The notes: generated by a model not told the origin, from the sequence alone. A stretch of DNA of 64,000 nucleotides from Roseicella frigidaeris (GCF_003258945.1 NZ_QLIX01000022.1:20684-84683), one strand, 5' to 3'; numbered from the stretch's first letter, positions 1 to 8,850 are shown. Made by a program: numbers and translations.

Positions 1-757
1 CGCCGATCAGCAGGATGGCGGCGGAGGCGGCGACGAGGTCGCGCCGGAAGGGGATGGCCGGCGCCGGGCCGCGCTGGCCGTTCGGCAGCCGCGGCGCATG
101 GCCGATGGCGGCGCCGGTGACGAAGAGGAGCTGCCAGGCGAAGGGGTTGAAGAACCAGCCGCCGTCGATCCAGTTCGGCAGGTTGAGGTCGAGCAGCCGC
201 GCCGCGGCATAGAGCAGGGTCGAGAGGCCGAGCAGCAGCGCCGGCCGCCGCAGCAGCGGCAGGGCGGGGGCCAGCAACGCCAGCAGCGCGATGTAGAGCG
301 GCAGGATGTCGAGGAAGGCGGGCTGGTAGCGCAGCAGCAGGGCCTGCAGCAGGGCGAGGTAGGGCTGCTCGCGGAACGGGTCGAGATGCAGCTCGTCCAG
401 ATAGGCGGGGCTGTCGAGCAGGGACGCGGAGTAGCCGACCTGGGCGGCGAAGACGACGAAGAGGAAGATGTGCGCGACGTAGAGCGTGCCGGCGCGCCGC
501 AGCAGCGCCGCCGCGCCGTAGAGCCAGCCGCGCCGGTCGAGGGCGGCGCCGTAGGCGAGCCCCGCCGCATAGCCCGCGAGCAGCACGAAGGCCTCGGTCG
601 CATCGCAGAAGGCGATGTTGCGGAGGGTGAGCTCGCCCAACAGGTTCCCGGGAATGTGGTCGATGAAGATGAACCACAGGGCCAGGCCGCGGAAGACATC
701 CACCCGCAGGTCCCGGCCGGCCCCGGCGGTCCCGCCTCCCCGGATCAGGCCGCGCAT
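1..757 (-). CDS. OpgC-type acyltransferase membrane protein (partial, C-terminus outside window)
   Basis: Reading leftward from an ATG at 757 there is an open frame that runs off the window edge, about 252 residues. A GGAGG sits 7 nt before the start. The N-terminal part reads as an OpgC/acyltransferase-3-like integral membrane protein: after a short cytoplasmic leader comes R-x-D-V-F-R-G-L-A-L, an F-I-D-H-I-P segment, and then F-V-L-L-A-G-Y-A-A-G, the pattern seen at the start of OpgC proteins, which add succinyl groups to periplasmic glucans. Several hydrophobic helices follow (around residues 85-105, 150-175 and 215-235). Family membership is recognised by pattern; the acceptor substrate is unknown. 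The gene is divergent from the SGNH hydrolase at 877, with about 120 bp between them. Confidence 0.8.
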   Translation of the reverse strand, partial: MRGLIRGGGTAGAGRDLRVDVFRGLALWFIFIDHIPGNLLGELTLRNIAFCDATEAFVLLAGYAAGLAYGAALDRRGWLYGAAALLRRAGTLYVAHIFLFVVFAAQVGYSASLLDSPAYLDELHLDPFREQPYLALLQALLLRYQPAFLDILPLYIALLALLAPALPLLRRPALLLGLSTLLYAAARLLDLNLPNWIDGGWFFNPFAWQLLFVTGAAIGHAPRLPNGQRGPAPAIPFRRDLVAASAAILLIG

Positions 758-876
758 CGACACCTCCGCCACCGCCGCGAAAGTTGCGGCCGGGGCGGTG
801 CTTTGCAAGTCACGTTGCAGGCCGATACGCGACTCGGCCGCTGGCGCTGACTGCTCAATTTTGGCACATTGGGGGG

Positions 877-1620
877 ATGCGCCGTTTCCTTGCCCTGCTG
901 CCCCTCCTGTGCCTGCCCGGGCTCGCCCCGGCGCAGCCGGCGCCGGCCGAGTCCTGCCCCCCGAGCCCGACCCAGGTGGTCAGCCTGCCGGCCACGCGGG
1001 CCGCCCTGGCCCGCGGTGCCCCCGTCACCATCCTCGCCTTCGGCTCCTCCTCGACCGAGGGCTCGGGCGCCAGCGGGCCGGAGCAGACCTATCCCGCCCA
1101 GCTCGAGCGGCGGCTGCGCGCCGCCCTCCCCGGCGCCGCGATCAGCGTGCTGAACCGCGGCAAGGGCGGGCAGGAGGTGCACGAGATGCTGGCGCGGCTG
1201 GAGAGCGACGTGCTCGCGGCGCGGCCGACGCTGGTCATCTGGCAGGCCGGGGCGAATGCGGTGCTGCAGGGCATGCCGGCCGAGGAATTCCACAACAGCC
1301 TCTCCGAGGGCATCGCCCGGGTGCAGGCGACCGGCGCCGACGTGCTGCTGATGGATGTGCAGCGGGCGCCGCGCATCCTGCACACGACCGGCTTCGAGCG
1401 CCTCGATGCCGCGATCGTCGCGCTGGCGGCCGAGACGCATGCGCCGCTCTTCTCCCGCGCCGCCCTGATGCGGAGCTGGGAGGCCGAGGGCACGCCCTAT
1501 GACGCGATGATCTCGCCCGACGGCCTGCATCACAACGATCGCGGCTATACCTGCGTGGCCGAGGCGCTGGCCCGCAGCCTTCTCGGCGCGGCCGGCCCGG
1601 CGGTGGTGGCGCGGCGCTGA
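877..1620 (+). CDS. Secreted SGNH/GDSL-type hydrolase
   Basis: 247 residues. The ATG at 877 is preferred to an upstream in-frame ATG at 784 because it begins a good signal peptide: Met-Arg-Arg, a leucine-rich core, then A-P-A-Q near residue 18. SGNH blocks are visible: F-G-S-S-S-T-E-G in block I (nucleophile Ser, with the usual GDS changed to GSS), G-A-N-A in the position of the block III GxND, and S-P-D-G-L-H-H-N-D near the C-terminus supplying the Asp-x-x-His dyad. Members of this family are periplasmic esterases, lipases or carbohydrate deacetylases; the substrate cannot be told. A run of six G directly abuts the start, so the ribosome site is imperfect. Confidence 0.82.
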   Translation: MRRFLALLPLLCLPGLAPAQPAPAESCPPSPTQVVSLPATRAALARGAPVTILAFGSSSTEGSGASGPEQTYPAQLERRLRAALPGAAISVLNRGKGGQEVHEMLARLESDVLAARPTLVIWQAGANAVLQGMPAEEFHNSLSEGIARVQATGADVLLMDVQRAPRILHTTGFERLDAAIVALAAETHAPLFSRAALMRSWEAEGTPYDAMISPDGLHHNDRGYTCVAEALARSLLGAAGPAVVARR

Positions 1621-1679
1621 GCGGCGCGACCGCCGCGATGGCGCCGCCGGGTCGGGGTGCCGCCTGGCAAGCGGCCGCC

Positions 1680-2516
1680 CTATTCGGCCGCCAGCGTGTC
1701 GGGCGGGATGACCAGGGCATGGTTCGGCCGCGGCAGCAGCGCCAGCCGTGAATCGAGGCGGCCCTGCACCATGTCGCGGAACAGGCCGCGGTTGAGCGGC
1801 CCGGTCTCCGGCACCCGGTCGAGGAAGCGCCGGAACACCGCGCGGTAATGCGCCGCCTGGCGGACGAAGCGCTCGTCCACATCCAGCCGCGCCATCTCGG
1901 CCGCGCTGGCTGGCAGCAGCCGCAGGATCGCCAGGGCGAGTTCCGGCCCCGCCGGCAAGGCCAGCTCCGTCCCCGCCTCGCCGGCGCCCCCGAGGGCGCC
2001 CGCCCCCTCCCCCTCGGCGCGGCGCCAGCCGAAGGCGAGGCGCCACATCGCGGCCATGACGGCGGCGAGCTCGCGGGCCGTCATGTCCCATTCGGCGACC
2101 AGGCGCTCTAGACGGGTCTCGGCCATGAGCGCCTGCAGCGTCTCCGCCTGGCCCCGGCCGGTGGCGAGCTGGCCGAGCAGCAGCCGGGTCTGCTCCTGCA
2201 GGATGGCGGTCTGCTCCCGCGCCTCGGCGAGCAGCGCCTGCAACGCCAGGGCGCGGCTGTCCCCGGCCTCGCCCTGGCGTTGCAGGGCGTCGCGCATCAC
2301 CGCCAGCTCGGCCCGCTGGGTGAGCCAGATGAGCGCCAGCAGGCCGAGGCCGCCCGGCAGCACGAGGCCGATGGCGAGCGCCACCCAGCCCGCCGGACCG
2401 AGCGCGATCAGCCCCTCCGGCCCGGCCTCCGCCCAGAGCAGCAGGGCCCCGGCGAGCGGCACCAGGAGGGCGAGGAGGAGGAGGAAGAGGCCGATGGCGC
2501 GTGCGAGCAGGCGCAA
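1680..2516 (-). CDS. Two-helix inner-membrane protein with coiled coil, unknown function
   Basis: 278 residues, starting at TTG (2516), a choice decided by a perfect AAGGAGG nine bases upstream. Two long hydrophobic helices (about residues 5-30 and 42-65) form a hairpin anchor. A Q/E/A-rich stretch (about 68-130) predicts a coiled coil, and the remaining C-terminal part is soluble and alpha-helical. I do not recognise a named family. The gene lies downstream of glcE in the same direction but 183 bp away, with a very G-rich gap between them, so it is probably not part of the glycolate oxidase operon. Confidence 0.65.
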   Translation of the reverse strand: MRLLARAIGLFLLLLALLVPLAGALLLWAEAGPEGLIALGPAGWVALAIGLVLPGGLGLLALIWLTQRAELAVMRDALQRQGEAGDSRALALQALLAEAREQTAILQEQTRLLLGQLATGRGQAETLQALMAETRLERLVAEWDMTARELAAVMAAMWRLAFGWRRAEGEGAGALGGAGEAGTELALPAGPELALAILRLLPASAAEMARLDVDERFVRQAAHYRAVFRRFLDRVPETGPLNRGLFRDMVQGRLDSRLALLPRPNHALVIPPDTLAAE

Positions 2517-2658
2517 GGCAGTCAGCCTCCTTCGATATCACGCTGGAATGGTGCGGATGACCATCAGACTATCGGATCGAAGGTAGATACGCACCACTCG
2601 AATGCGCGCAGGAGGCGATGATCGGGGCAGTGTGGCCGCCGGGCCGCGGTGTGTCGCC

Positions 2659-2700
2659 TGCCCCGGCCCCAGCCCCGGCCCCTGCCCCGGTCCCGGCGGT
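2659..2700 (-). other. G-quadruplex-type G-run cluster after glcE
   Basis: On the minus strand there are five runs of four G and one of three, separated by two-base spacers (plus-strand C-runs at 2661-2664, 2667-2670, 2673-2676, 2679-2682, 2685-2688, 2692-2694). They abut the glcE stop codon on the coding (RNA-like) strand, so the glcDE transcript would carry it in its 3' end. The pattern matches the textbook quadruplex rule with very short loops; formation in the cell is inference. Confidence 0.6.
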
Positions 2701-3899
2701 CAGGCCCCGGCGCGCATCCGGCCCGGGTTGAGGATGCCCTTCGGGTCCAGCACCGCCTTCACCCGCCGCCCGATCGCGGCCAGCGCCGGCGGCTCCTCCG
2801 GCAGCACCGCGACGGCCGCGCGCAGCGGCTCGGGCGCCCGGAACAGGGTGAAGGTGCCGCCCGCCGCCGCGGCCGCGGCGACCACCCGGGCATGCTGGTC
2901 CGGCGTCGCCGGCCCGGCCAGCCAGACCAGCCCGCCGCCCCAGTCGAGCAGCGCCTTGTCGAGGCCGGCCGCCGCCGCCACCCCGGGCCCGGCGGAGGGC
3001 TTCACCGAGACCCGCCAGACCGCCTCCCCGGGCGCGGCGCCGAGCGGCTCCGCCTCCCGCACCGCCCGCCAGGCCGCCAGGCTCGCCTCCTCGGCCAGCA
3101 GCGCCACCGTGCCGAAGCCGGCCAGATCCTCGCGCAGCCGGCCCAGCCGGTAGGCGACGGACTCGGCGAAATCCTCGATCCGCAGCAGGGCCAGCGGCCC
3201 GGGCAGGCCGGCGAGCCCGCCCGCTGGCCCGGCCTGCGGCAGCAGCGCCGCGCCGGAGACGCCGAAGGGGCTGCCGAGCCCGGCCGAGAGGGCCCGCACC
3301 CCGGTGGCGAGGTCGGCCACCTGCACCGCCAGCGAGCCGGAGGAGGCCGGCGCCGGCAGCACCTTCAGCGTCACCTCGGTGAGGACGCCGAGCGTGCCAT
3401 GCGCGCCGGTCAGCAGCTTGCAGAGATCGAGGCCGGTGACGTTCTTCAGCACCCGCCCGCCGCTGCGGAACACCGCGCCGGTGCCGGTGACGGCGCGGAT
3501 GCCCATGACATGGTCGCGCATGGCGCCGCCGGCGATGCGGCGCGGGCCGGAGAGGTTGGTCGCCACCAGCCCGCCGATCGTCGGGGCGCGGTCGGTGCCG
3601 AAGAAGGCCGAGAGCGTCGGCGGCTCGGCGATCAGGTGCTGCCCCTTCTCCGCCAGCGCCGCCTCGATCTCGGCGAGCGGCGTGCCGGCGAGGGCCGAGA
3701 CGATCAGCTCCTGCGGCCGGTAGAGGGTGATGCCGGAGAGGCCGCGGGTGCTGAGCGTGCGCGCCGCCTGCACCGGCCGCAGCAGGTCGCGCTTGCTGCC
3801 GTTCCCCTCGATGGCCAGCGGCTCGGCGGCGGCATGCGCCGCGGCGATGGCCGCGGCCAGCGCCGCCTCGTCCCGCGGCGCGAGAGACGCCTCGCTCAT
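2700..3899 (-). CDS. glcE: Glycolate oxidase FAD-binding subunit GlcE
   Basis: 399 residues. It has the FAD_binding_4 (PCMH-type) fold: P-T-I-G-G-L-V-A-T-N at about residues 108-117 and G-A-H-G-T-L-G-V-L-T-E-V-T near residue 165, with the short C-terminal half typical of GlcE. It ends with D-P-K-G-I-L-N-P-G-R, the usual family ending. With GlcD and GlcF it oxidises glycolate to glyoxylate and passes electrons to the respiratory chain. The start overlaps the glcD stop by 4 bp (ATGA), so the two are translationally coupled. No glcF follows: the next 183 bp hold no Fe-S protein. Confidence 0.93.
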   Translation of the reverse strand: MSEASLAPRDEAALAAAIAAAHAAAEPLAIEGNGSKRDLLRPVQAARTLSTRGLSGITLYRPQELIVSALAGTPLAEIEAALAEKGQHLIAEPPTLSAFFGTDRAPTIGGLVATNLSGPRRIAGGAMRDHVMGIRAVTGTGAVFRSGGRVLKNVTGLDLCKLLTGAHGTLGVLTEVTLKVLPAPASSGSLAVQVADLATGVRALSAGLGSPFGVSGAALLPQAGPAGGLAGLPGPLALLRIEDFAESVAYRLGRLREDLAGFGTVALLAEEASLAAWRAVREAEPLGAAPGEAVWRVSVKPSAGPGVAAAAGLDKALLDWGGGLVWLAGPATPDQHARVVAAAAAAGGTFTLFRAPEPLRAAVAVLPEEPPALAAIGRRVKAVLDPKGILNPGRMRAGA

Positions 3900-5353
3900 G
3901 CCGCGTGTTGCAGGGCGGGGTTGTCCTCCAGCGGGAAGACCTTGGCCGGGTTGAGCAGCCAGCCGGGATCGAAGGCACCCTTGACGGCGCGCTGCAGGGC
4001 GAGCTCGGCCGGGGTGAACTGCACCCCCATCAGGTCGCGCTTCTCGACGCCGACGCCATGCTCGCCGGTCAGGCAGCCGCCGACCTCGACGCAGAGCTTC
4101 AGGATGTCGGCGCCGAAGGCCTCGGCCTTGTGGAAGCTCGCCGGGTCGTTGGCGTCGAACATGATGAGCGGATGCAGGTTGCCGTCGCCGGCATGGAAGA
4201 CGTTCGCCACCTGCAGCCCGTATGCCGCGCTCATCTCGCCGATGCGCTTCAGCACATGCGGCAGCTCGCCGGTCGGGATGGTGCCGTCCATGCAGAGATA
4301 GTCGGGGCTGATGCGGCCGACCGCGCCGAAGGCGCCCTTGCGGCCCTTCCAGATCGCCAGGCTCTCCTCGGCGCTCTGCGCCACCTTCAGGCTGATCGGG
4401 TCGAAGCGGCCGCAGATCTCCTTCAGTTGGCCGAGCAGCCTGTCCTGCTCCTCGGTGCTGCCCTCGACCTCGATGATCAGCATCGCCTCGGCCTCCAGCG
4501 GGTAGCCGGCATGCGCGAAGGCCTCGCAGGCATGGATGCAGGGCTTGTCCATGAACTCGAGCGCCACCGGGATGATGCCCGAGGCGATGATGGCATCGAC
4601 CGCGGCGCCGGCGATCTCGGTGCCCTTGAAGGCGGCGAGCATGGCGCGCTGGCCCTCGGCGGCGCGCAGGATGCGCACCGTCACCTCGGTGACGATGGCG
4701 AGCTGCCCCTCGGAGCCGGTGAGCAGGCCGAGCCAGTCATAGCCGGCGGCATCGAGATGCTGGCCGCCGACCTCGAGGATCTCGCCCTCGATGGTGACGA
4801 GCCTGAGGCCGAGCAGGTTGTTGGCGGTGACGCCATATTTCAGGCAATGCGCGCCGCCCGAGTTCATGTTGACGTTGCCGCCGATCATGCAGGCGAGCTG
4901 GGAGGAGGGGTCGGGGGCGTAGAAGAAGCCGTCGCCGGCGACATGGTTGGTGATGCCGAGATTGGTGACGCCGGCCTCCACCACCGCCAGGCGGTTCTCG
5001 TAATCCACCTCCAGGATGCGGTTCATGCGCATCAGCCCGATCACCACCGCATCGGCGAGCGGCAGCGCCCCGCCGGAGAGGCTGGTGCCGGCGCCGCGCG
5101 GGACCACCCGGATGCCGTTCGCATGGCAGTAGCGCAGCACGGCGGCGACCTGCTCGGTGGTCTCCGGCAGCACCACCGCGAGCGGCGGCTGGCGATAGGC
5201 CGAGAGCCCGTCGGTCTCATAGGGCTTGAGGCGCAGCGCCTCGCCGATCACCCCCTCGCCGAGCGGGCCGCCCGGGACGAGGGCGCGGAGGGCGGCAACG
5301 ATCTCGTCACGGCGGGCCAGCACCGCCGGCTTCGGGTCGGGCAGCCTGATCAC
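3896..5353 (-). CDS. glcD: Glycolate oxidase FAD-linked subunit GlcD
   Basis: 485 residues with a GTG start at 5353; an AGGAG eight bases upstream supports it. FAD-binding motifs are clear: V-V-P-R-G-A-G-T-S-L-S-G-G (about 80-92), M-I-G-G-N-V-N-M-N-S-G-G-A-H, and C-terminal H-A-G-D-G-N-L-H-P and G-E-H-G-V-G-V-E-K-R. These are characteristic of the GlcD / D-lactate dehydrogenase group. The enzyme oxidises glycolate (or D-lactate) to glyoxylate. The adjacent glcE argues for glycolate. Length is close to the E. coli protein (499 residues). Confidence 0.93.
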   Translation of the reverse strand: MIRLPDPKPAVLARRDEIVAALRALVPGGPLGEGVIGEALRLKPYETDGLSAYRQPPLAVVLPETTEQVAAVLRYCHANGIRVVPRGAGTSLSGGALPLADAVVIGLMRMNRILEVDYENRLAVVEAGVTNLGITNHVAGDGFFYAPDPSSQLACMIGGNVNMNSGGAHCLKYGVTANNLLGLRLVTIEGEILEVGGQHLDAAGYDWLGLLTGSEGQLAIVTEVTVRILRAAEGQRAMLAAFKGTEIAGAAVDAIIASGIIPVALEFMDKPCIHACEAFAHAGYPLEAEAMLIIEVEGSTEEQDRLLGQLKEICGRFDPISLKVAQSAEESLAIWKGRKGAFGAVGRISPDYLCMDGTIPTGELPHVLKRIGEMSAAYGLQVANVFHAGDGNLHPLIMFDANDPASFHKAEAFGADILKLCVEVGGCLTGEHGVGVEKRDLMGVQFTPAELALQRAVKGAFDPGWLLNPAKVFPLEDNPALQHAA

Positions 5354-5478
5354 GTCCGGCTCTCCTGCTCACGCATCCTGAGCCGCGGAAAATGGGCCCG
5401 GCGGCCGCGCCGGGCAAGCGGCACGCTTGCCGCTGCCGGGCGGCGCGGGCAGTTTCCCGGCCCAACGATCCTCTGGAG

Positions 5479-5850
5479 ATGCGCGTGCCCCGTTTTCCCT
5501 CCTGGCTTCTCGTCGCCGCCCTGGCGCTCGGCCTCGGCCTCGCCGCGCCGGCCTCCGCCCAGATCCGCGAGGGCACCTATGCGGTCGAGGGCACCAACCC
5601 GGACGGCAGCACCTATGACGGGCAGCTCCTGCTGCGCGCCGGCCCGGCCGGGAGCTGGCTGGCCAATTGGCGGGTGGGGCGCGAGCAGATCATCGGCCTC
5701 GGCCTGATCAATGGCGGGGTGCTCGCCATCTCCTTCGTCATCGACGGGCGGCCGGGCGTCTCGGTCTTCGAGGTCGATGCGGATGGCAAGCTGCGCGGGC
5801 ACTGGACCACGGGCGGCGGCCTCGGGACCGAGTTGCTGACGCCGCAATGA
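5479..5850 (+). CDS. Small secreted protein, unknown function
   Basis: 123 residues from the ATG at 5479 (CTGGAG just upstream). A classical signal peptide (about residues 1-27, ending A-P-A-S-A-Q) is followed by about 95 residues of beta-rich sequence containing E-G-T-Y-A-V-E-G-T-N and a repeated G-x-W/F pattern, as in small periplasmic beta-sandwich or lipocalin-like proteins. I do not recognise a named family. It stands alone, between glcD (divergent) and rpmJ (convergent). Confidence 0.7.
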   Translation: MRVPRFPSWLLVAALALGLGLAAPASAQIREGTYAVEGTNPDGSTYDGQLLLRAGPAGSWLANWRVGREQIIGLGLINGGVLAISFVIDGRPGVSVFEVDADGKLRGHWTTGGGLGTELLTPQ

Positions 5851-5928
5851 TGCCGGGCGCGGGACGGCGCCCCCGTCCCGCCCCTCGCAGATCGGGCGCG
5901 TGGCCTCCCCTGCGGGCGCCACACGGCA

Positions 5929-5961
5929 GAAAACCCGCCGCGGCCGGGCCGCAGGCGGGTT
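5929..5961 (-). terminator. Intrinsic terminator of rpmJ
   Basis: Inverted repeat AACCCGCC (5932-5939) / GGCGGGTT (5954-5961), with extra GC pairing inside the loop, followed on the minus strand by TTTTCTGCC. It lies 68 bp after the rpmJ stop and would also face the secreted-protein gene arriving from the left. Confidence 0.75.
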
Positions 5962-6028
5962 GTTCAGGCAGCACCGCGAAGCGGCCCCATGCCGCCGGCC
6001 CTGCGGCCGGCCAGGACGGGGCGGCCCC

Positions 6029-6154
6029 TCAGCCCTGGCGGGCCTTGAGGCGCGGGTTCTTCTTGTTGAGCACGTAGAGGCGGCCACGGCGGCGCACCAC
6101 CACGCAGTTCTTGTCGCGCGTCTTCGCGGATTTGAGGCTGTTGCGGATCTTCAT
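6029..6154 (-). CDS. rpmJ: 50S ribosomal protein L36 (C-minus, zinc-free form)
   Basis: A 41-residue gene: it begins M-K-I-R-N-S-L-K-S and ends N-P-R-L-K-A-R-Q-G, with the [11 protein letters not shown] core of L36. It has a single Cys (17) and lacks the C-x2-C...C...H zinc ribbon, so it is the C-minus form that is normal in alphaproteobacteria. L36 is the last small protein added to the large ribosomal subunit. It stands alone with its own terminator (5929-5961), as is usual for rpmJ in this class. Confidence 0.95.
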   Translation of the reverse strand: MKIRNSLKSAKTRDKNCVVVRRRGRLYVLNKKNPRLKARQG

Positions 6155-6204
6155 CTCGGCGGACCTTTTCGAGCGGGCGCGTTTAGGGAAAGGGGGCCGG
6201 CCTG

Positions 6205-7467
6205 TCAACCGGGAGCGGCGGCCGGCGCCTGGGCAGGCCCCTGGGCAGGTCCCTGGGCATGCCCCTGGGCAGGCCCGGTCTCGCGGGCCTGCGGCAGCTT
6301 GCGGCCGAGGATGCCCTCCGCCACCTGGGTGCGCAGCACCTGCGCCGTGCCGCCGGCGATGGCGAACATGCGGGCGTCGCGGACATGCCGCTCCAGCGGG
6401 TTGTCGCGGCTATAGCCCTCGGCGCCCCAGATCTGCAGCGCCTGGTTGGTGACGGCGATGGCGGTGTCGGCGGCCAGCACCTTGGCCTGGGCGGCCGCCA
6501 GCCGGTCCGGGAAGCCCGGCACGCCGTCGCCAGGCCCGGCGCTGCGGGCGGCGCGCCAGACCAGGGCGCGCGCCGCCTCGAGCTGGATGGACATGTCGGC
6601 CAGCATCCAGCCGATGCCCTGGAACTCGCCGATCGCCCGGCCGAATTGCCGCCGCGTCCCGGCCCGGGCGAGCGCCGTCTCATAGGCCCCGGCGGCGATG
6701 CCGAGGGCGACCGCCGCGGCGCCGACGCGCTGGCCGTTATAGGCCTGCATCAGCCGGCCGAAGCCGCGGGCCAGGCCGCCCGGCGGGCGCAGCACCATGG
6801 CGTCCGGCACCTCGAGGCCGCGCAGGTGGATCTCCGCCTCCGGCATGCCGCGCAGCCCCATCGAGGGGATGCGGCGATGGATGACGAGGCCGGGCGGGTC
6901 CCCCTCCCCGTTCCGCACCGCGAGGAAGCCGGCGATGCCGCGCTCCTCCCCGGCCTCGAAGGCGCGGGCGAAGATCAGGTGCAGGCGGGAGACGCCGCCG
7001 CCGGTGATCCAGTGCTTGACGCCGTCGATCACCCAGACGTCGCCCTGCCGCACCGCCCGCGTCGTCATCTCGGTGGCGGCCGAGCCGGCCTCGGGCTCGG
7101 TGATGCAGATCGCCGGCTTGTCGCCGGCCAGCACCAGCCCGGCGGCGAGGCGCTTCTGCGCCTCGGTGCCATAGGCCATGACGGCGCCGATCGCGCCCAT
7201 ATTGGCCTCGACCGCGATGCGGCCGCAGACGGCGCAGGCCTTGGCGAATTCCTCGATGACCAGGACGGCCTCGAAGCAGGAGAGGCCCGGCCCGCCATGG
7301 GCGCGCGGGATGGTCATGCCGAGGAAGCCGGCCTCGGTCATGCGGCGCACCATCGGCCAGGGATAGGCCTCGGTCCGGTCGGTCGCCGCCGCCTGCGCCG
7401 CGGCCTCGCGCGCCAGCGCCCGCGCCCGGTCGCGCAGCGCCGCCTCAGCCGGTGTCAGACCGTCCAT
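6205..7467 (-). CDS. Acyl-CoA dehydrogenase family protein
   Basis: 420 residues; acyl-CoA dehydrogenase domains in order: N-terminal helical (about 1-120), middle beta domain with [10 protein letters not shown] (about 125), C-terminal helical domain with [10 protein letters not shown] and [11 protein letters not shown]-dependent alpha,beta-desaturation of an acyl-CoA is the family reaction. Two oddities: the position of the catalytic Glu in the G-Y-x-x-E signature reads G-Y-S-R-D, an Asp; and the last about 23 residues are a G-P-A-Q repeat tail coded by a 12-base DNA repeat (about 6220-6275). It is monocistronic, convergent with nothing obvious, and upstream of rpmJ. Confidence 0.88.
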   Translation of the reverse strand: MDGLTPAEAALRDRARALAREAAAQAAATDRTEAYPWPMVRRMTEAGFLGMTIPRAHGGPGLSCFEAVLVIEEFAKACAVCGRIAVEANMGAIGAVMAYGTEAQKRLAAGLVLAGDKPAICITEPEAGSAATEMTTRAVRQGDVWVIDGVKHWITGGGVSRLHLIFARAFEAGEERGIAGFLAVRNGEGDPPGLVIHRRIPSMGLRGMPEAEIHLRGLEVPDAMVLRPPGGLARGFGRLMQAYNGQRVGAAAVALGIAAGAYETALARAGTRRQFGRAIGEFQGIGWMLADMSIQLEAARALVWRAARSAGPGDGVPGFPDRLAAAQAKVLAADTAIAVTNQALQIWGAEGYSRDNPLERHVRDARMFAIAGGTAQVLRTQVAEGILGRKLPQARETGPAQGHAQGPAQGPAQAPAAAPG

Positions 7468-7491
7468 GGCCGCTCCCCCTTTCGCCCCGGG

Positions 7492-8421
7492 TTACCCGCC
7501 ATGCACCGCCGCGGCAATGGCCTGGGCGAGATCGCGGAATTCGCCGGCCCGCGGGCTGCGCGGCCGCCAGGCGAGCGCCAGGCTGCGGCCGGGCGCCGGC
7601 GAGGCCGGGTCCTGGCCCAGCACCGGCCGCACCTCCACCGCCGCGCCGGCCAGCACCCCGCCCGCCACCGCCAGCCGCGGCACCAGCGTCACCCCGAGGC
7701 CGCTCGCCACCATCTGCACCAGCGTGTGCAGCGAGGTGGCGGCGAAGCCTTCCTCGGCGGGGATGGCGGCGCGCGGCAGGCCGCAGGCATCGAGCGCATG
7801 CTCGCGCAGGCAATGCCCATCCTCCAGCAGCAGCAGCCGCTCCGCCGCCAGCGCCGCGATCGGCACCGCGTCCAGCGCCGCCAGCCGGTGGCCGGCGGGC
7901 AGCGCCGCCAGGAAAGGATCGGGCGCGAAGGCCAGGGTCTCCGCCTCGCCGCAGGTGCAGGGCAATGCCAGCAGCAGCAGGTCGAGCCGCCCCACGGCGA
8001 GCTGCGCCAGCAACCGCTCGGTCTGGTCCTCGCGCAGCCAGAGCCGGAGCCGCGGAAAGGCCTGGCGCAGCGTCGGCATCAGCCGCGGCAGCAGGAAGGG
8101 GCCGATGGTCGGGATGACGCCGAGGCGAAGCGAGCCGGAGAGCGGGTCGCGCGCCGCGGTCGCGGTTTCCGCCACGGCCTCCAGCGCCGCCATGGCCTGG
8201 CGCGCCCGCTCGACCACCTCGAGGCCGAGCGGGGTGAAGATCGGCCGCTTGGTGGCGCCGCGCTCGAGCAGCGTCGCGTCGAGCTGCCGCTCGAGCGCGA
8301 TGATGCCGGCGGACAGGGTGGACTGGGTCACCGCGCAGGCGGCGGCGGCACGGCCGAAATGACCATGGTCGGCGAGCGCCAGCAGGTAGCGGAGCTGCTG
8401 TGGTGTCGGCAGCGATATCAT
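7492..8421 (-). CDS. oxyR: Hydrogen-peroxide-sensing LysR regulator OxyR
   Basis: 309 residues from ATG 8421; longer in-frame extensions upstream are low-complexity and unlike LysR proteins. The helix-turn-helix is at about 17-45 (H-F-G-R-A-A-A-A-C-A-V-T-Q-S-T-L-S), then the LysR substrate domain. Two cysteines nine residues apart, C204 and C213 in E-D-G-H-C-L-R-E-H-A-L-D-A-C, match the redox pair C199/C208 of E. coli OxyR, so this is a true peroxide switch by sequence. It is divergent from ahpC across 429 bp, the expected arrangement for control of ahpCD and of itself. Confidence 0.93.
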   Translation of the reverse strand: MISLPTPQQLRYLLALADHGHFGRAAAACAVTQSTLSAGIIALERQLDATLLERGATKRPIFTPLGLEVVERARQAMAALEAVAETATAARDPLSGSLRLGVIPTIGPFLLPRLMPTLRQAFPRLRLWLREDQTERLLAQLAVGRLDLLLLALPCTCGEAETLAFAPDPFLAALPAGHRLAALDAVPIAALAAERLLLLEDGHCLREHALDACGLPRAAIPAEEGFAATSLHTLVQMVASGLGVTLVPRLAVAGGVLAGAAVEVRPVLGQDPASPAPGRSLALAWRPRSPRAGEFRDLAQAIAAAVHGG

Positions 8422-8850
8422 CGGCTCGCCCGATCGCGACCGCAGCCGGGAGGCGGGCAGGAATGGCCGGACGGCGCGGCCGGGGGGCAGCCGCCTCGCC
8501 GGTCGTGCCGCAGGCGAATCCATGGAGCGGGATGGCCATCGCGCGCCGCCACGCCGCGGGCGGCCGATGGAGTCGCGGCCCGGCCGGGCCCTGCCCGGCG
8601 CGGGCGGGGCGGCGAGGCGGCAGGCCCGGCGGGCGGGCGACATGGCGGGCGAATGGGCAAGGCATCCATGGTTCAAAGGCGTCCAGCCAGGCGGCGCGGG
8701 GCGGAGGGGCCGCTGCGCATCATCGATCCAGTCGATCGGTTTTCGCAAAACTATTCATTGGCCTGAAACGGCACCGGCGCCAATATTTGGTGCAGCGCAG
8801 CATGGCAGCAACCATGCAGGGCGCCGAATTCAACCGCTAGGGATGTCCGC
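8422..8850. promoter_or_regulatory. oxyR-ahpC divergent intergenic region
   Basis: 429 bp without a credible gene. The oxyR-proximal part (8422-8720) is GC-rich and featureless. The ahpC-proximal part (about 8734-8790) is markedly AT-richer: TTTT-CGC-AAAA at 8740-8750 followed by CTATT, resembling half of an OxyR site; then a possible -35 TTGGCC (8758-8763), a 17-bp spacer and a weak -10 at 8781-8786 inside the small palindrome CCAA-TAT-TTGG (8780-8790). OxyR control is inferred from gene context; the exact operator is not certain. Confidence 0.5.

Noticed and set aside
1..757. Plus-strand and other minus-strand frames over the left edge
   Set aside because: They translate to Gln/Arg/Pro-rich low-complexity sequence, while the minus frame starting at 757 gives a coherent OpgC-like membrane protein with a ribosome site.
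5479..6100. Possible second small gene in the 5851-6028 gap
   Set aside because: The frames there lack a start with a ribosome site and are disrupted by the rpmJ terminator hairpin.
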